DNA from: Capitulum mitella
Taxonomy: Eukaryota; Arthropoda; Thecostraca; Pollicipedomorpha; Pollicipedidae
DNA: 64,000 nt
Direction of reading: 5' to 3'
NCBI GenBank assembly: GCA_030062745.1
Contig: CP099840.1
Location: 372,001-436,000, forward strand
Shown: in pieces, positions 24,102 through 35,476 of the stretch
How positions within the stretch are numbered: position 1 is the first letter of the stretch
How the letters are laid out: the number at the start of each line of letters is the position of its first letter
Notes under the pieces: model-generated
Databases searched by the model: none
The model's input: only the letters and a program-made list of their open reading frames with translations
What the model was told of the DNA's origin: nothing
Translations under genes and position numbers: made by a program

Positions 24102-24376
24102 CGTCTTCTCCAGCTCATCTGCTTCTGGAACGTGTGGCCAACGGACGACTAACGAGTTTTACCACCAGACTCGTGACCGGCACACAGCAGTCGATACTTG
24201 TGGAACCTGTGGCGATGTCTTCGCATCACCAGGGAAAGGCTGCCTCATCCGCTCTCAGAAGAACTACCCGTTGGCTGCACCATCAGAACTGGTTCATACC
24301 GTACTTAGGCCACAAGAGATATGGACCCCTGCGAATTCCGGCTCTCAACTTAGACGAGCTCTATGCGAGATCGGGT
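24102..24376 (+). CDS. unidentified candidate internal exon
   Basis: A pyrimidine-rich tract followed by two possible acceptors (about 24101 and 24116) leads into about 260-275 bases open in two frames. It ends at a good donor, g|gtaaga, at about 24376-24377. In one frame (24089-24490, 133 codons) the residues include HHQNWFIPYLGHKRYGPL and PALNLDELYARSG. The other frame (24022-24378, 118 codons) is Cys/Thr-rich. I recognise neither. Having two open frames weakens the case. A TATA-like ctataaaag at 24422 lies just downstream. It may be a real exon of an unknown gene or chance. Confidence 0.18.
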
Positions 24377-26163
24377 AAGACGCCGATCTCCACCTGGGGC
24401 CGTTCGCCCAAGCATACGCTGGCTATAAAAGCAAACCAGTGTTCGCCGGCCAGACCAAGTTTATACGGCAAGTTATCCGGTGCAAGTTAGCGCATATCTT
24501 ACGCTAAACGCTATCGATGTGAAGCCTTTTGGCAGGCCTTGGCAGAACTGGCGGTGCATCCAAATGGAGAGCCACCATCTCAAGGGGCAGACCGCTGTGC
24601 GAAGTAATTGTTGTAGAATCGCTCAAAGGAATGTTGCTATCTGTACAAGAGCAACAGCATTTCACAACAGCAATGAATGCTGTTGTTAAATGAACAAGTT
24701 CATCTTTTTGGTCTGGTGCAATTGTCTATATTTTCTACGCTGCGTCAGTTTTTCTTGTCAATTGTAGTTTCGTTCAAACATCAAAATACTCTTGCCTAGG
24801 GGCCATCTTTTCGAGGAATTTTCATTTTCGTCGGGTGAGTTGGCATTTCAATCGATTATACATTTCCGACATGTGCTGGACGAGACAGGGTCATTTCCGA
24901 CGAAACCCAGGGAGGAAATTTATCAAAGTTGCATTTTGAAGTTGGTGTCATTGGAATAGTTTGAAATTAAGAAACTGGGTATTGCTTTCATTAATGTCGT
25001 GATGGCGTTGGAAACAATGTCAGCGTTTGGCGTCATTATGCGCTGTACGGGACATTGATTAAATCCCCTAGACGCCCAGCGTATTTGTAATGATTCCCTG
25101 GACTCAACGAAATAGAACATCGTTACTGCAGTTCACTTGCGCACTTAATTGTTGTACCAAAATGCAGGCAAACTAAATGCTGCGGAATTATCATGGATGA
25201 TCCCTACAATTTTTCAGGTGGCCAAGGAGCGGCCGTCAGCACTCTTCCACACCAGGCTGTGGTCCGTGTCTGTGATTACTCTTCGCGCCGTGTTTGCCGC
25301 CGCTGCGGACAACGTGCCAGCTTTTGACCGGCCTTTGTGGCGTCCCGTCCCACGCGGCGCTCTCAATCTGCCGTTTGCGTGTTCCGGCTCATCCGCCGCG
25401 GGGTCGGCGAGCAGGCGATCACGTGAAATGAGGAACGGAGAGAAAAACAGAGCCATCACAGCACAGCGCTGGTCCGTGACCGTGATGGCCGGAGCTCCGT
25501 CAGAGCAGCGGCCTGTTGGACAACAGCGAGGGATCTCTCAGTCCTCCTTTTTTCACCACGCATGTTTTGAACGCGATCAGTGCAATAGACACGTTTTCAG
25601 TTTTCCAATCACAGACTTCTGTTGTGAGCCACTGATTGCCACTGCAAACGGCTTCCAGCGTGCATGATAAATGTTTGTGTTACTTTGATGCGCTGAGCCG
25701 TTTTCATGACAGTCTCGCTTTAACATCAAATATCTCTCTTGCTTTCACTCACTACTCTTGAACTGTTACATTAGAAACCATGACGCAATCTTTGCGTCAT
25801 GGTTTGTTCTGATGGTTCGCCATGGTTTGTCCTCAACACGCAGCAAAGCGCTGTTGCCCAGGTGATTCACACGCACCGCTATTGACTGCAACAGCATAAT
25901 GATTCACATGCGGTTATTAGCGCAAAACAGTTGTCAGATGGTAAGGTCTGAAATGTCGAGCAAAGGTCAACGTCGTTTGCAACGCTGTTTTGCTGACCTT
26001 TGAGACTACCGTTATGGTCCAGTAGTTAGTAGCGGTGTCTGAGGGCAAAACGGGCGACTATTTTCGGGTGGTTGAGCCTGTATCATGCAGGAGATTCGAG
26101 GTCTCGGGACCACGTTACTAACACCACGACGGAGTAGCCACATCACTGACGGCTGCAGAGCTT
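24377..26163. other. non-coding stretch with a GC-rich part
   Basis: The segment 25240-25520 is GC-rich with a 172-codon plus frame (25149-25667) that shows no domain. A perfect hairpin lies at 25775-25805. No gene is recognised. Confidence 0.5.
25775..25805. repeat. perfect 14-bp hairpin
   Basis: aaaccatgacgcaa (25775-25788) and ttgcgtcatggttt (25792-25805) are exact reverse complements around a 3-base loop, tct. The arm contains TGACGCAA, resembling CREB/bZIP half-sites. The word catggtttgt repeats just downstream at about 25822-25831. Confidence 0.85.
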
Positions 26164-26457
26164 TGACAGTAGCTGGCGATGCCAGCCGCTGCAGTAGTGT
26201 CCCGCAAACGACACCTGCCTCCGGCCAGGTAACCACAAAATCAATGCTCCGGGGAGGCGAATGACAGTAGCTGGCGATGCCAGCCGCTGCAGTAGTGTCC
26301 CGCAAACGACACCTGCCTCCGGCCAGGTAACCACAAAATCAATGCTCCGGGGAGGCGAATGACAGTAGCTGGCGATGCCAGCCGCTGCAGTAGTGTCCCG
26401 CAAACGACACCTGCCTCCGGCCAGGTAACCACAAAATCAATGCTCCGGGGAGGCGAA
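26164..26457. repeat. 98-bp tandem repeat, three near-identical copies
   Basis: Units starting tgacagtagctggcgatgcc begin at 26164, 26262 and 26360, an exact period of 98. The first copy differs by a few bases and the others are almost identical, pointing to recent duplication. Open frames across it are by-products. Confidence 0.95.
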
Positions 26458-27572
26458 AGTAGCGCACGGGTGCATCGAGCCCGGCCTGGCAGACGGCAAC
26501 CTTCTCCTAAAGCGAGGTTAACAGAAGTTTCACGAGCTGCTCAGTTGTGTGACTGATCGAGGGGTCACGAAGTCCAGCACCCAGACATGCGAGGCTTTTT
26601 GCTGCACTTACATTTGTAGGCGATTGTAGCTAATGGACGGAGGGGAAGATTTGCTGCCAGAACGCAGAACTGTCGCCATTAGGGTGTAAAGTTGTAATCA
26701 TTCCTAGTTTTTTTGCTGAAATTAACGTTTTTGTCTAGTTATAGTATTTGTGACGATAGAAGGCAAGTAATCGACTTCGCTGGCGTATCACACTGACATA
26801 TGGGAAATTAATGTCGGTGTAATTCTTCATAATTCGTTCGACACTGATGCTTTTCATACAGATTGCCATAGTCTCGGGCAAGAGTCTTTGGACAGTTTGT
26901 AACATCTCAAAGCGTTTTTTTTATGTCAGAGACAAGGCATCCGAAATCCACGCATCAGCTCAAGCCTGGCTAGTGGTGTACTTTTTTGATAAATGGTTGT
27001 AAAGTTTCCTCTGGGAAACGAATATCCTTGACGTGTTTGGGCGGGTTAAGAAATGTCTGTGCGAAGTTCTGCCGTTATTCGCAGAAATTCGGGCACTTTG
27101 ACGGGAAACTAACAAACGTCTTATACCCACCATATCTTACTTTTGCTTCCCCAGGATGAGGGAACCGATCCCAAAATTTACGGGTATTTCACTGGAATTA
27201 TGTGAAATAAGATATCGATACGCTGTTTTAGCGACATAGGGTTATGTAGACTGATGCCATTGAACTAACGGATGGCCACTAGAAAATGAGACAAATTATT
27301 CACGGCAATGTCTCTGGAACCACATGACGCTTTTAGATGTAATCTGGCACGTGCATAGTCAACATCTGAGGAAATACGTTTTTGAAATTACCACTTCTCA
27401 TGTACATTCCGTCGCAAGTAAGGCGTCATTAAGTACACAAAATGCTCAAAGTATGTTGAGGATTTTGTTGAACAGAGCCCAAAGTGGAAGAAAGCTGACA
27501 TAATTAGCCATTTCCATTGCCACAAAATTTCAAAGGCAACTACATACAGGACCATACCAAAGGTAAGGACCA
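26458..27572. other. non-coding stretch, no gene seen
   Basis: No domain-bearing frame and no repeat structure noted. It may include the 5' flank of the decayed transposon that follows, but no terminal inverted repeat was identified. Confidence 0.5.
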
Positions 27573-28413
27573 ATGGCGATATCATACAGCAGGGAAAAGG
27601 AAAAAAGGGCCTTCAAAACGCCCGTTGGTTTGAGGAAGCACCTGGTCGGCACTGCTTGTCGTGAAGTTGGCGTGTCTCTAATGTTGTTGGCTAGAAAATT
27701 TGGAATTTCTAGGTCGCATGTCCAAAAGACTGTGGAAGAGGCTGGAATGAAGTATCTAAAGGGGCAGAAAGCGACGAAAGTTACAGAGCAGCAGGCAGCG
27801 GCTCAGAAGTGCCGCATGCAGAAGCTGACCCGAGGGCCAATGGCGAGAGACGAGCAGGTTGACGTCATGGATGAGGAGTCCCACAAGCGGCAGCCAGATG
27901 CCAGAAAACGCAGGTTATATGTCCATGCTAGTGGTGACGCCCCTTTGAACTGATGCTCAGGGAAGAAGGCAAAGTTCCCGGGAAGCTGCTGTTGTGGGCC
28001 GCCATCTGTCCCTCTTGAGATCACCGTATCTGTCATTTTCCCGAGCAAGGTAAATGTGACTGGCGAACAGTGCCGTAGCGAGTGTCTCAGGGGGTTTCTT
28101 GTGCCGTTTTTGGACTCCTGACCACGACATGCTCCGCGGGCCGGACCTGGCGAGGGCACATTACACCTGGGGGACTTTCGATCTCCTGGAGGAGGAACGG
28201 GTGGCTCACGTAACACGTGACATGAGCCATCCGTGTGTGCCACAGCTTCCGCCTGTGGAAGACTTCTAGAGCGCGGAGAACCAGCAGCCAAAGGCGCGAA
28301 TCCACAAAGCGACCAGAGAAATCGACCCAGAGGTCACGTGCAAAATGATGATGGAGCTGCCGGCTCGCGAGAGCCCTACATCGAATCACGGTGTCCAGAC
28401 TGCCGGTCATTGA
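27573..28413 (+). pseudogene. decayed Tc1/mariner-type transposase
   Basis: A DDE transposase that once catalysed cut-and-paste transposition. The first frame (27573-27950) carries a helix-turn-helix region reading LARKFGISRSHVQKTVEEAG and then KYLKG-KATK, typical of the DNA-binding N-terminus. It continues to VMDEES, the position of the first catalytic Asp (codon 27870-27872). Conserved blocks follow in shifted frames: KVPGKLLLWAAI (about 27968-28003), VIFPSKVNVTGEQC with ECLRGFLVPFL (about 28034-28113), PDLARAHY with the second Asp (28144-28146), and PQLPPVEDF with the catalytic Glu (28258-28260). The Asp-to-Glu spacing as it stands is 37 residues. The usual Trp after EDF is a TAG stop. A TGA at 27951, that TAG, and at least three frame changes make it non-functional. 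It is a fossil element, not a host gene. Confidence 0.85.
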
Positions 28414-29239
28414 TCGGAGCTTGTTCAGCATCAACTCATGGTAAATGCCACTGCAATTTGATCACAATGCATGCAAGTATAGGAATATGACGGTGTTTTA
28501 AATTGTTATTTCATAGTGGCCGCCTGTTATAGCTGTGCCACCACAGGTCAGTTTAGCGGGCTTATACTTTAATGCGGGATTTCATCAGCATCTGTCCGCA
28601 ATTAGGGTAAAATTCATTACTTTCTGTCGTATGCACATAATCATATCTTAAATCGTTCATCTGTTTTAACACACTTCTTACTTCATCACATTGCTCAGCT
28701 CTTTTCAAGATACTGATTCATATCACTTCTAATCGCTACAAGTGACATGAATCAGTATCTCCAGAGTGACTGGTGTGTCGAAGTCCGTGCGCTAGAAATG
28801 TAGGGACCGACATCTGATGTGATGTGTAGAAAGCTCAAAACAACGTTGAGGAAATTATCACTAAATGTTGAGCGTTCAACCGACATTTTTGTGTGGATGT
28901 AGCCAGTGTTGAGGCAACATTCAAAGTCAGAGAGGAGAGCCGGATATGCGACTGTCAGCTACTGAAGAACAGGCATGTCCCACGGTAACTGGACTAAACC
29001 ACTGGTCGCCAAATAACGGTAGATGCTGACTGAGAAAGTTGGGAGTTATGTCCCTAGAAAGTTGATATAGTGAACAAGATATGCATACATTTTATGTAAA
29101 CAGACATTTTTGGCGAGGCGAAAAATGCGCCAAACCGTTTTTAATGTGTACTTAAGGCCAAATCTTCATGGCTAGGCTTACATTCTGTGATATTCTGTGT
29201 TTTGTGAGGACTTGCAGTGTGATATTCGTACAGAACATT
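28414..29239. other. non-coding stretch, no gene seen
   Basis: Holds the hairpin at 28708-28760. Otherwise nothing recognisable. Confidence 0.5.
28708..28760. repeat. 20-bp inverted repeat, 13-base loop
   Basis: agatactgattcatatcact (28708-28727) and agtgacatgaatcagtatct (28741-28760) are reverse complements with a single mismatch. The sequence is not low-complexity. It could be a stem-loop or the remnant of a small foldback element. Confidence 0.8.
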
Positions 29240-29520
29240 TGACTACGAGAACAGTTCAAGAGCAGAACAAGTCTTGCAGCATAGCGCCCCAGATAAACAG
29301 AGCGGCAGCGCCCGGGGACTGTTCGTGCCAGAGCAGTCCCCTGATCCTGCAGTCGGCGTTCTGAGCGAGCTTCCCTCGCCGGGGTAGTGGATCATACCGC
29401 CAGCAGGCACAGCCGAGCGGCGCCTGGTCGGCAAACTGTGCCGCAGCGCACATTCTCTCCGCTCCCGCTCGGGTAACACAGCCGGCCACGTCCCAGACGT
29501 AATGCACGTGTTAAACAAAT
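29240..29520. other. GC-rich island 6
   Basis: Two overlapping minus-strand frames (29243-29518 and 29256-29507) without a domain. GC-rich, CpG-containing block of unknown role. Confidence 0.4.
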
Positions 29521-30119
29521 AACAACTTATTCATGAATTCAGACGAGCCGTTTTGGGTAAGATCATGGGGAAATGTAGGCTGAATTTGTAGGTTTTGGGA
29601 GCGGCCACCGTATTTCGCTGCTTTAACCTCATTCCGAGCGGCGAGCCTATTAAAAGCTCCTCTCCCATGGTGTTTGTTTGCCATTTCTGGACCCTTTGAA
29701 GTAGAACCATGAAATTTGTTCATGTCTCCGAGCTATCTTTGTTGCAAGCCCTATGAAAGTGTTTAGTTGGAACTTTATCAGAGACGGGTTCAGGGGAGGT
29801 TTTTGGAAGGGATGTCAGTTTACGGACATTCCATTCGCCGCCTTTCGTAATTGTTATTTTGAAAAAAAATAAATCCGGCGTCAAAATAATGACTTTAAGT
29901 GCATTTTGCATTTTATCGACCTGCAAAAGCACAGGCAGGAAGGTAACAAACATGGCCCCCGTACGGCACTTTTAGTTACGCCATTGATGCAAGAAGTAGT
30001 GCATACTGTTTTGTTCACATAAGGCCGGGTTTTCAGACCTCTGGTGCATGTAATCACCACGTTAGCAGCGATTTAAACACTTTCAAATACAACTCAGGTT
30101 ATTAACATCACAAAGTTCA
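29521..30119. other. non-coding stretch, no gene seen
   Basis: Short minus-strand frames without domains. Nothing distinctive. Confidence 0.5.
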
Positions 30120-30560
30120 TTCTTAGTTCCTAAGAACAAACGGGGTTTCGAGAACTTGTTTGAGCTATCCTGTAACAAAATCGAAAAGATCACTGACCTA
30201 CGACCCTTTTCTCGAGGTCATGCGGTCAAGAAATCATGTAACGGCGACGGGCTTCAGCGTATTGCAAACGTTTTAGTGTTTGACGGTACTCAGTCTTACT
30301 GAATATTGTACGTGGGTGTTACTCATGGTATCATTGGCCCTACTTGACTTTGGCAGTGACTGCAACTCTTGCTTAGGCAAGGCCATTAAAAGGCAAAATC
30401 ATGATTTGAGATCAATGTGACCTTTACTGACCTTTTATCGACCTCAGAGTGGTCATGATGCGATCGGAAACTCTCATTTGCAAAGAAACAGCACCCGGAG
30501 TCCTTCATCCTTAGAAGGCGTTTTGGTGTCTTTAAAAGAGACCTGTGTAGGCTACATTCC
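30120..30560 (+). repeat. dispersed repeat family C, copy 2
   Basis: Aligns with 16880-17290 and 61660-62060. Landmarks are acggcgacggg (30241), gttttagtgtttgacgg (30269), actcagtcttactgaatatt (30286), tgaccttttatcgacctcag (30428) and the gatgcgatcggaaactc block (30458). Several TGACCT words occur. Confidence 0.7.
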
Positions 30561-31279
30561 GTAGGATCCAATGAAGACCAGAATCTACAGACGCGATCGC
30601 CCGTGATCGTCTTTGAGGTCGCCTTTCCTGTACTGTCGAGGGTACAAATCGAATAGCGTATGTCGGCGAAAGTTTACAAAAATATGAAAGGTCCCGGTAT
30701 TGAGCTGAAATGAGAAATGGTAACATATGCTCTCTTGTTACCAGGCCTGAATTAAAATAATCCACGACCCCGAACCTTGCCTTGCCATCAAATGAGAAAG
30801 TTTTATCTTCAGGATATGCATTTGGACTAAAAAAGGGAACATGGGGCTGTACGATGGGGCTGATCTTTAAATGAAAAATAGATAATCCGAGCAAACACAC
30901 TTTTGTATTGCCCGGTTTCAGGCATGTAAGACAAATAAGACAAAGTTAATGATATTCCAGGAAATGACTATTTTTCGAGACAAATATTTCAGTATTTTTT
31001 TTCATTTACAAATGTTTACATATTTCTACACCTGACGGGCAAATGGCTCCTGCCGATTGGCCACGCTGTACGGACAGATCCGTCATTTTAAAACGAAAGA
31101 GGTCTGGGAGAGGCTTCTTCCCTATCACCAAGTGACTTGAACAAATCTCTAATGCTGGTTTACGGAATGTTAAGCTGGGCTCAGGTTTACAAGTGCCCTA
31201 TTTCCAACGCCCTGGTGGTGCAATGTGCAACTGACGGTGCTAGGCGCCATCTGAAGACCATTCACACCACCCAGAGTTC
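30561..31279. other. non-coding stretch, no gene seen
   Basis: A minus-strand frame of 122 codons (30532-30900) partly overlaps the family C repeat and has no recognisable domain. Nothing else is noted. Confidence 0.5.
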
Positions 31280-31565
31280 CGAAAACACCCCGGGCCATCG
31301 CCTGGCATTATCCCGGCCCCTCGCGCTGGAGAACGCAGTGCCACCGGCTCCAGCCGCGGCCCCAGTCGGGGAATCAATCCGAGGTCGGGGGGCAGGTGTG
31401 CAGTCTGTCAGAGCAGCTGTCGCCCATCCGGCGGTCGGCCCCCACCTCTCCATAAACGGCGCCGGCAGGCGCGCCGTCTGAACCGACCGGCGCCCCGCCT
31501 CAGAACCTGGAACTCCGACCGAGTCCCGTCCGCCGATCACGCTTGGCACGCGGGCTCTCATCACA
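31280..31565. other. GC-rich island 7
   Basis: CpG-rich block open on both strands (31137-31481 plus, 31262-31564 minus) with no domain. Confidence 0.4.
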
Positions 31566-32379
31566 CAATGGGAAAACGCAAACGCCGATCTCAGGATGCT
31601 GCACTGGATGATGATGATCGGTTGGGATAATGATGATCTTCAGATGAGATACGAGCCCATATAGTCAAGAGGATAATGCCCAAAGTGACGTGGTATGTCT
31701 AGTGCAGTTATTTTCTGCTCGCACAGCAGTAGGTCCTTATAATTTTGCGAGAATTTGCCACCGATTCATTGCTAACGTTTACGCAGAGAACAAGATTCTC
31801 CTCCACTATTCAATTGCCATTCACGTAGTATTATAATGAGCCCTTTACGCAAAGACGGTTTAGGATCAGCTAGGCTGAAAGAGCTTTCTCAATGCTGTTG
31901 GCTCCGTGCTACTTCAAATTTTTGGACTAGGCATGAACCAGCTCAGTTTCATCCACTCAGCACAGACACAGAGCGAAGTGCGAATACGTCGAATTCATTC
32001 CTGAAGTCAATCGCGTAACATGCACAGTCCGTGCACTGGAAATGGAATGCATTCAGCCAGAACCGTCAGGACCCATCGAAGTGTTTAAACAAGCTCTGAG
32101 CCATCACGGTGGTGTCAGTCTAAAGCTCTTCGCCAACACTGCGGTGGTTCATTCTGTTGGCGAGAATTTAATTACTTTGAGCAAACCTCTCTGCCGCGTC
32201 GCAAGTCATTCGAGAAGTTGTCATCTTTCCTTCAGCTGATTAGCACCGACGCCTCCACGCTAATTGAACTATCGCAATAGCACTCCAACGCGTGAAACTT
32301 GCCGAGCGTGGAACCTGCCAAGATGGCGACCTTCCCAGCACCGGACAAAGACAATGAAGACGCCGCGTATTGAGGATGA
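31566..32379. other. non-coding stretch, no gene seen
   Basis: Contains a gatgatgat-type short run near 31605-31640. No domain-bearing frame. Confidence 0.5.
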
Positions 32380-32780
32380 GAAATCTCCGAGAGCCACCTA
32401 GCAGTGGCCCCTGCTGCCATTTGAGGTCGGCCGAGCGGCGAGCGCCGTGCGGTGCCCGATCTCATCCTGCCCGCGGCCTGGCCGGGCCTGCGAGAGCGGC
32501 GCTTTCGGCGGCGCCGCCGGCGGCGGATCTAAATGAGGCCGGCAGGCCGGCTCGATACCATCTCGGTATCCGGCGCGAAATTCGCCGGCGGCGCCGCTTC
32601 GACACGGAGAACGGTGGGAAGGTGCGGCGGTAAATCCGGCCGGAGTGCTTTATGATTGGCCCGCGTGACGGCGCCGGTGATCGGTGGACTCTGGCCGGGC
32701 TCCGCCGGAGAGCTGGGCCAGCTCTCTCTCGCTCTCCTCTGTCCCGTCGAGCCCGGCTGAGTGGCCTCGAGGTGGGAGGG
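32380..32780. other. GC-rich island 8
   Basis: Strong CpG-rich block with (GCC)-type runs at 32505-32525. Overlapping frames occur on both strands (minus 139 and 118 codons, plus 87 and 97). The AT-rich words atctaaatgagg (32526) and tttatgattgg (32650) are embedded in it. No domain is recognised. Confidence 0.5.
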
Positions 32781-33919
32781 CGGCAAGGACAGGTAGTCTG
32801 CCCATTCTGAGCACAGCTGGCGGTGGTTTTCTTGTCCGCTGTGGAATTGAACGCTTCCAGACAGAGGAACATTGGTTTCATTCAATTGTGGTTTTTCCTG
32901 GACACCGTCTTGGAAAAATGCTGTCAGAAGAAAGGCAGGGGATACGGTTCATATCAGTCTATAGGTATGGCCGGTAGAAGAAATCAAGGCAGAAAAAATT
33001 TACAGGAAGAAGAAATCTAGGCTTGCACCATACTTAACAGGTTTTTCATCGAACAAGTTGCGATAGAGCACTAATGCAAGAATTCAGACGTGTCCATGCA
33101 GCTGTCTCGTCACCCTTATGCAGATAACACATGAAGGTATGGCATGCGCTCGGATATGTTTATCGTAAGAGGTTGAGTGGTGCGCGAGACTTTCGAGTGG
33201 TATTCTAACGAAGGGTCTTGGCCAGACCGGAAGCAGTCTCCTCCGGCCAGCCGCTATACTAGACGCGGTAAACTAACAGTAAGACAACGGCAATAATAAA
33301 ACAACACTTGCGGCAAGGTCAGCTGATGGAAAGAAAATCCCAGCTGAAGGCGGGGGGGACCGGATTTCAACCGACCACGACACAACTAAACCATTAAAGC
33401 GTTGATCTGTTTCGTATGAAGAGACAAGTTTCATAATGCCAAGCTACTTTTGAGTATATTTCGAATCGTCGCTCTTAAAACGCACTTGGTTTTCACACAA
33501 ATCACTGCATTATACGACCCTGGCACGAAGGAAGCGCAGTAATTTACCATAGTACCTTTCTGCCGGCAAATAGCTGCCAGAAACCTTATTTCAATGTGTT
33601 GACAATTTTTTGGCCTGAGCTGGTGCTCGATAGATGCCCGGCGGACTCCGAGCCGGCTCTCCTTTCCCTCGAATCTGTTCTCCGGAGATAGGCAGCTTGC
33701 ACACGGTGCGGATTCGGGAGGTGTCATCGGGACCTGTTGTTGATGAATTAGTAGTTCATATGTAGTTTGAGTTTCCGACGGTCACTAAAGGGAATGTACT
33801 TCCAAAGTTCGAATTTATTAACATAGACGCCTATGCACAAAAATGGAGACACAAAGTGACTGAAATCCGAGGAGAAATCAGCATTTGGGAATAGGTTAGA
33901 TCACAGTGATGGGGACTTC
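32781..33919. other. non-coding stretch, no gene seen
   Basis: Only short frames. The segment around 33345-33390, read on the minus strand, has a B-box-like GGTTGAAATCC but no properly spaced A box. Confidence 0.45.
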
Positions 33920-34450
33920 CTCCCCCCTTAGTGCATGGGCTGGGTCCAGTCGGGAGTTCCTCACCCACGGCAGCCGGTACCCGGCAGGTGACAGACGCCA
34001 GTCCGCGCCTCCGCTCCCTCCAGCCTGGTCTCCGGAGACAGGCGGGCCGGGCGGGTGACAGACCCCTCCCCACGTCTCCGTCGTCCGGCCTGGTCTCCGG
34101 AGACAGGCGGGCCGGGCGGGTGACAGACCCCTCCCCACGTCTCCCTCCTCCAGCCGGCCTGTCGTCTCCGGAGACCGACAGGCCGCCGCCGGCAGCGCCG
34201 CGTCCAGCGCAGCGGCCCTGATCCCCGTTGAGCTGGCGACTATCCGCGCTGATCCCGTCTTCATAACGTGACGTCTCATCTGCCGCCGCCGGAGTCGGGC
34301 GATCCCCGCTGTCGGCGGCCTGCCCTGCCGCACCTGGCGTCGGCCGGCGGCCGGCGGCGGCGCGCGATCAGCTCATCTGAACCGTGCCCGGCCGGCCCGT
34401 CCCCGTCTGCCGCAGAGGGAAGCGTGGGGATGTCGTGGAGACGGCCGAGG
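33920..34450. other. GC-rich island 9 with a 65-bp tandem repeat
   Basis: Two near-identical 65-bp units start at 34024 and 34089, with a diverged partial unit to about 34190. Each unit contains the palindromic core TCTCCGGAGA. The island is open in several frames (for example 34276-34821 minus, 181 codons) with no domain. The TAATTA-like word gtgtaattagcag lies at its edge (about 34485). Confidence 0.6.
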
Positions 34451-35380
34451 CGATCGGAGCAATGCGTCCCTACAGCACGGGAGGGTGTAATTAGCAGGGG
34501 AACGGGAAAAAGGAGAAAGGAGAAAGAGAGAGGGAAGGGGTTGGAGAGGAAAGGATGAAAGAAGGATAGAATGAACAGAAGAAATGAACTTAGTCGCAGA
34601 TTTCCATGAAGTGCAGGATCTTCGACAAGGCTTTTTCTGCATATATGTCGAAGGAAGTTGCACGATAACTTCTTGCTTATTCGGCTCACGGGTCGTGAAA
34701 AGACAACATCTTTAATCGCGCAATCCTTTTGACGTCGCTGGCAACGCGGCCGGCCCTTTTGTAAGCCGGTAGCACAGAAACAGCGTGATTTTCCTCGCTT
34801 GTATGCCGCGGTCAATGACATTCAGAAGCTTTACAGTGACAGACGTTTTTAAAACTCGAACGGACTGACAAGCCTTGGTAGGCTAACTGCAACGCTGTGT
34901 GCGCCGCCCAAATCAAAACGACACCCGCTGACGGTCCAGTCAGAAGTTAACACGATTATGCAGGGAATCATGAATAAAATATAAGGGCATTCTCGACCAC
35001 TTTGATTTCATCATGACGAAACTTTCAGTCGTAAGTCTTGATCGGACGTTGCTGCTGTCAGCTGGCTGCTGTTGAATTTAGTGGTAAACGTCGTGATATT
35101 TTATAATCCGGTTTTGACGGCGTCAATTGTCTGTTTCCGGTGGAAGGAGCTCCAGGATGACTTTTCGTGGGTTTATTGAAGGATGTGCATACATGAGCTT
35201 AATGAAAAGATCTGATCGCGTCCACTTGTACTAGGATTACCCCTAACCAGAACCAGTGTCTCTATGGTAAACGAAATCGCGCCGATAGTAACGTTTGGAA
35301 CACGATTAAAGTTTAGTGCCTTCTCTCCATTACATGATTATCGGTTGAACGGTCTTGTGTGCATGCACAACTGGGACAGC
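34451..35380. other. non-coding stretch, no gene seen
   Basis: Purine-rich run at 34506-34560, otherwise nothing recognisable. Confidence 0.5.
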
Positions 35381-35419
35381 AATATATATATATATATATA
35401 TATATAAATATATAAATAA

Positions 35420-35474
<55 letters not shown>
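35381..35474. repeat. (TA)n microsatellite
   Basis: About 94 bases of TA repeat with an interruption (aaatatataaataaatatatta) near 35405-35428. Confidence 0.95.

Positions 35475-35476
<2 letters not shown>

Noticed and set aside
24420..24430. TATA-box-like ctataaaag
   Set aside because: No initiator or coding sequence could be tied to it; a match this short is expected by chance.
25149..25667. 172-codon plus frame
   Set aside because: Runs through a GC-rich patch, opposed by a minus frame; no domain.
33345..33395. Minus-strand A/B-box-like words
   Set aside because: The two boxes are only about 15 bases apart, too close for a tRNA or SINE promoter.
34276..34821. 181-codon minus-strand frame
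   Set aside because: Half lies in a GC island and half in a purine/pyrimidine-biased run. No domain, and overlapping frames are equally open.
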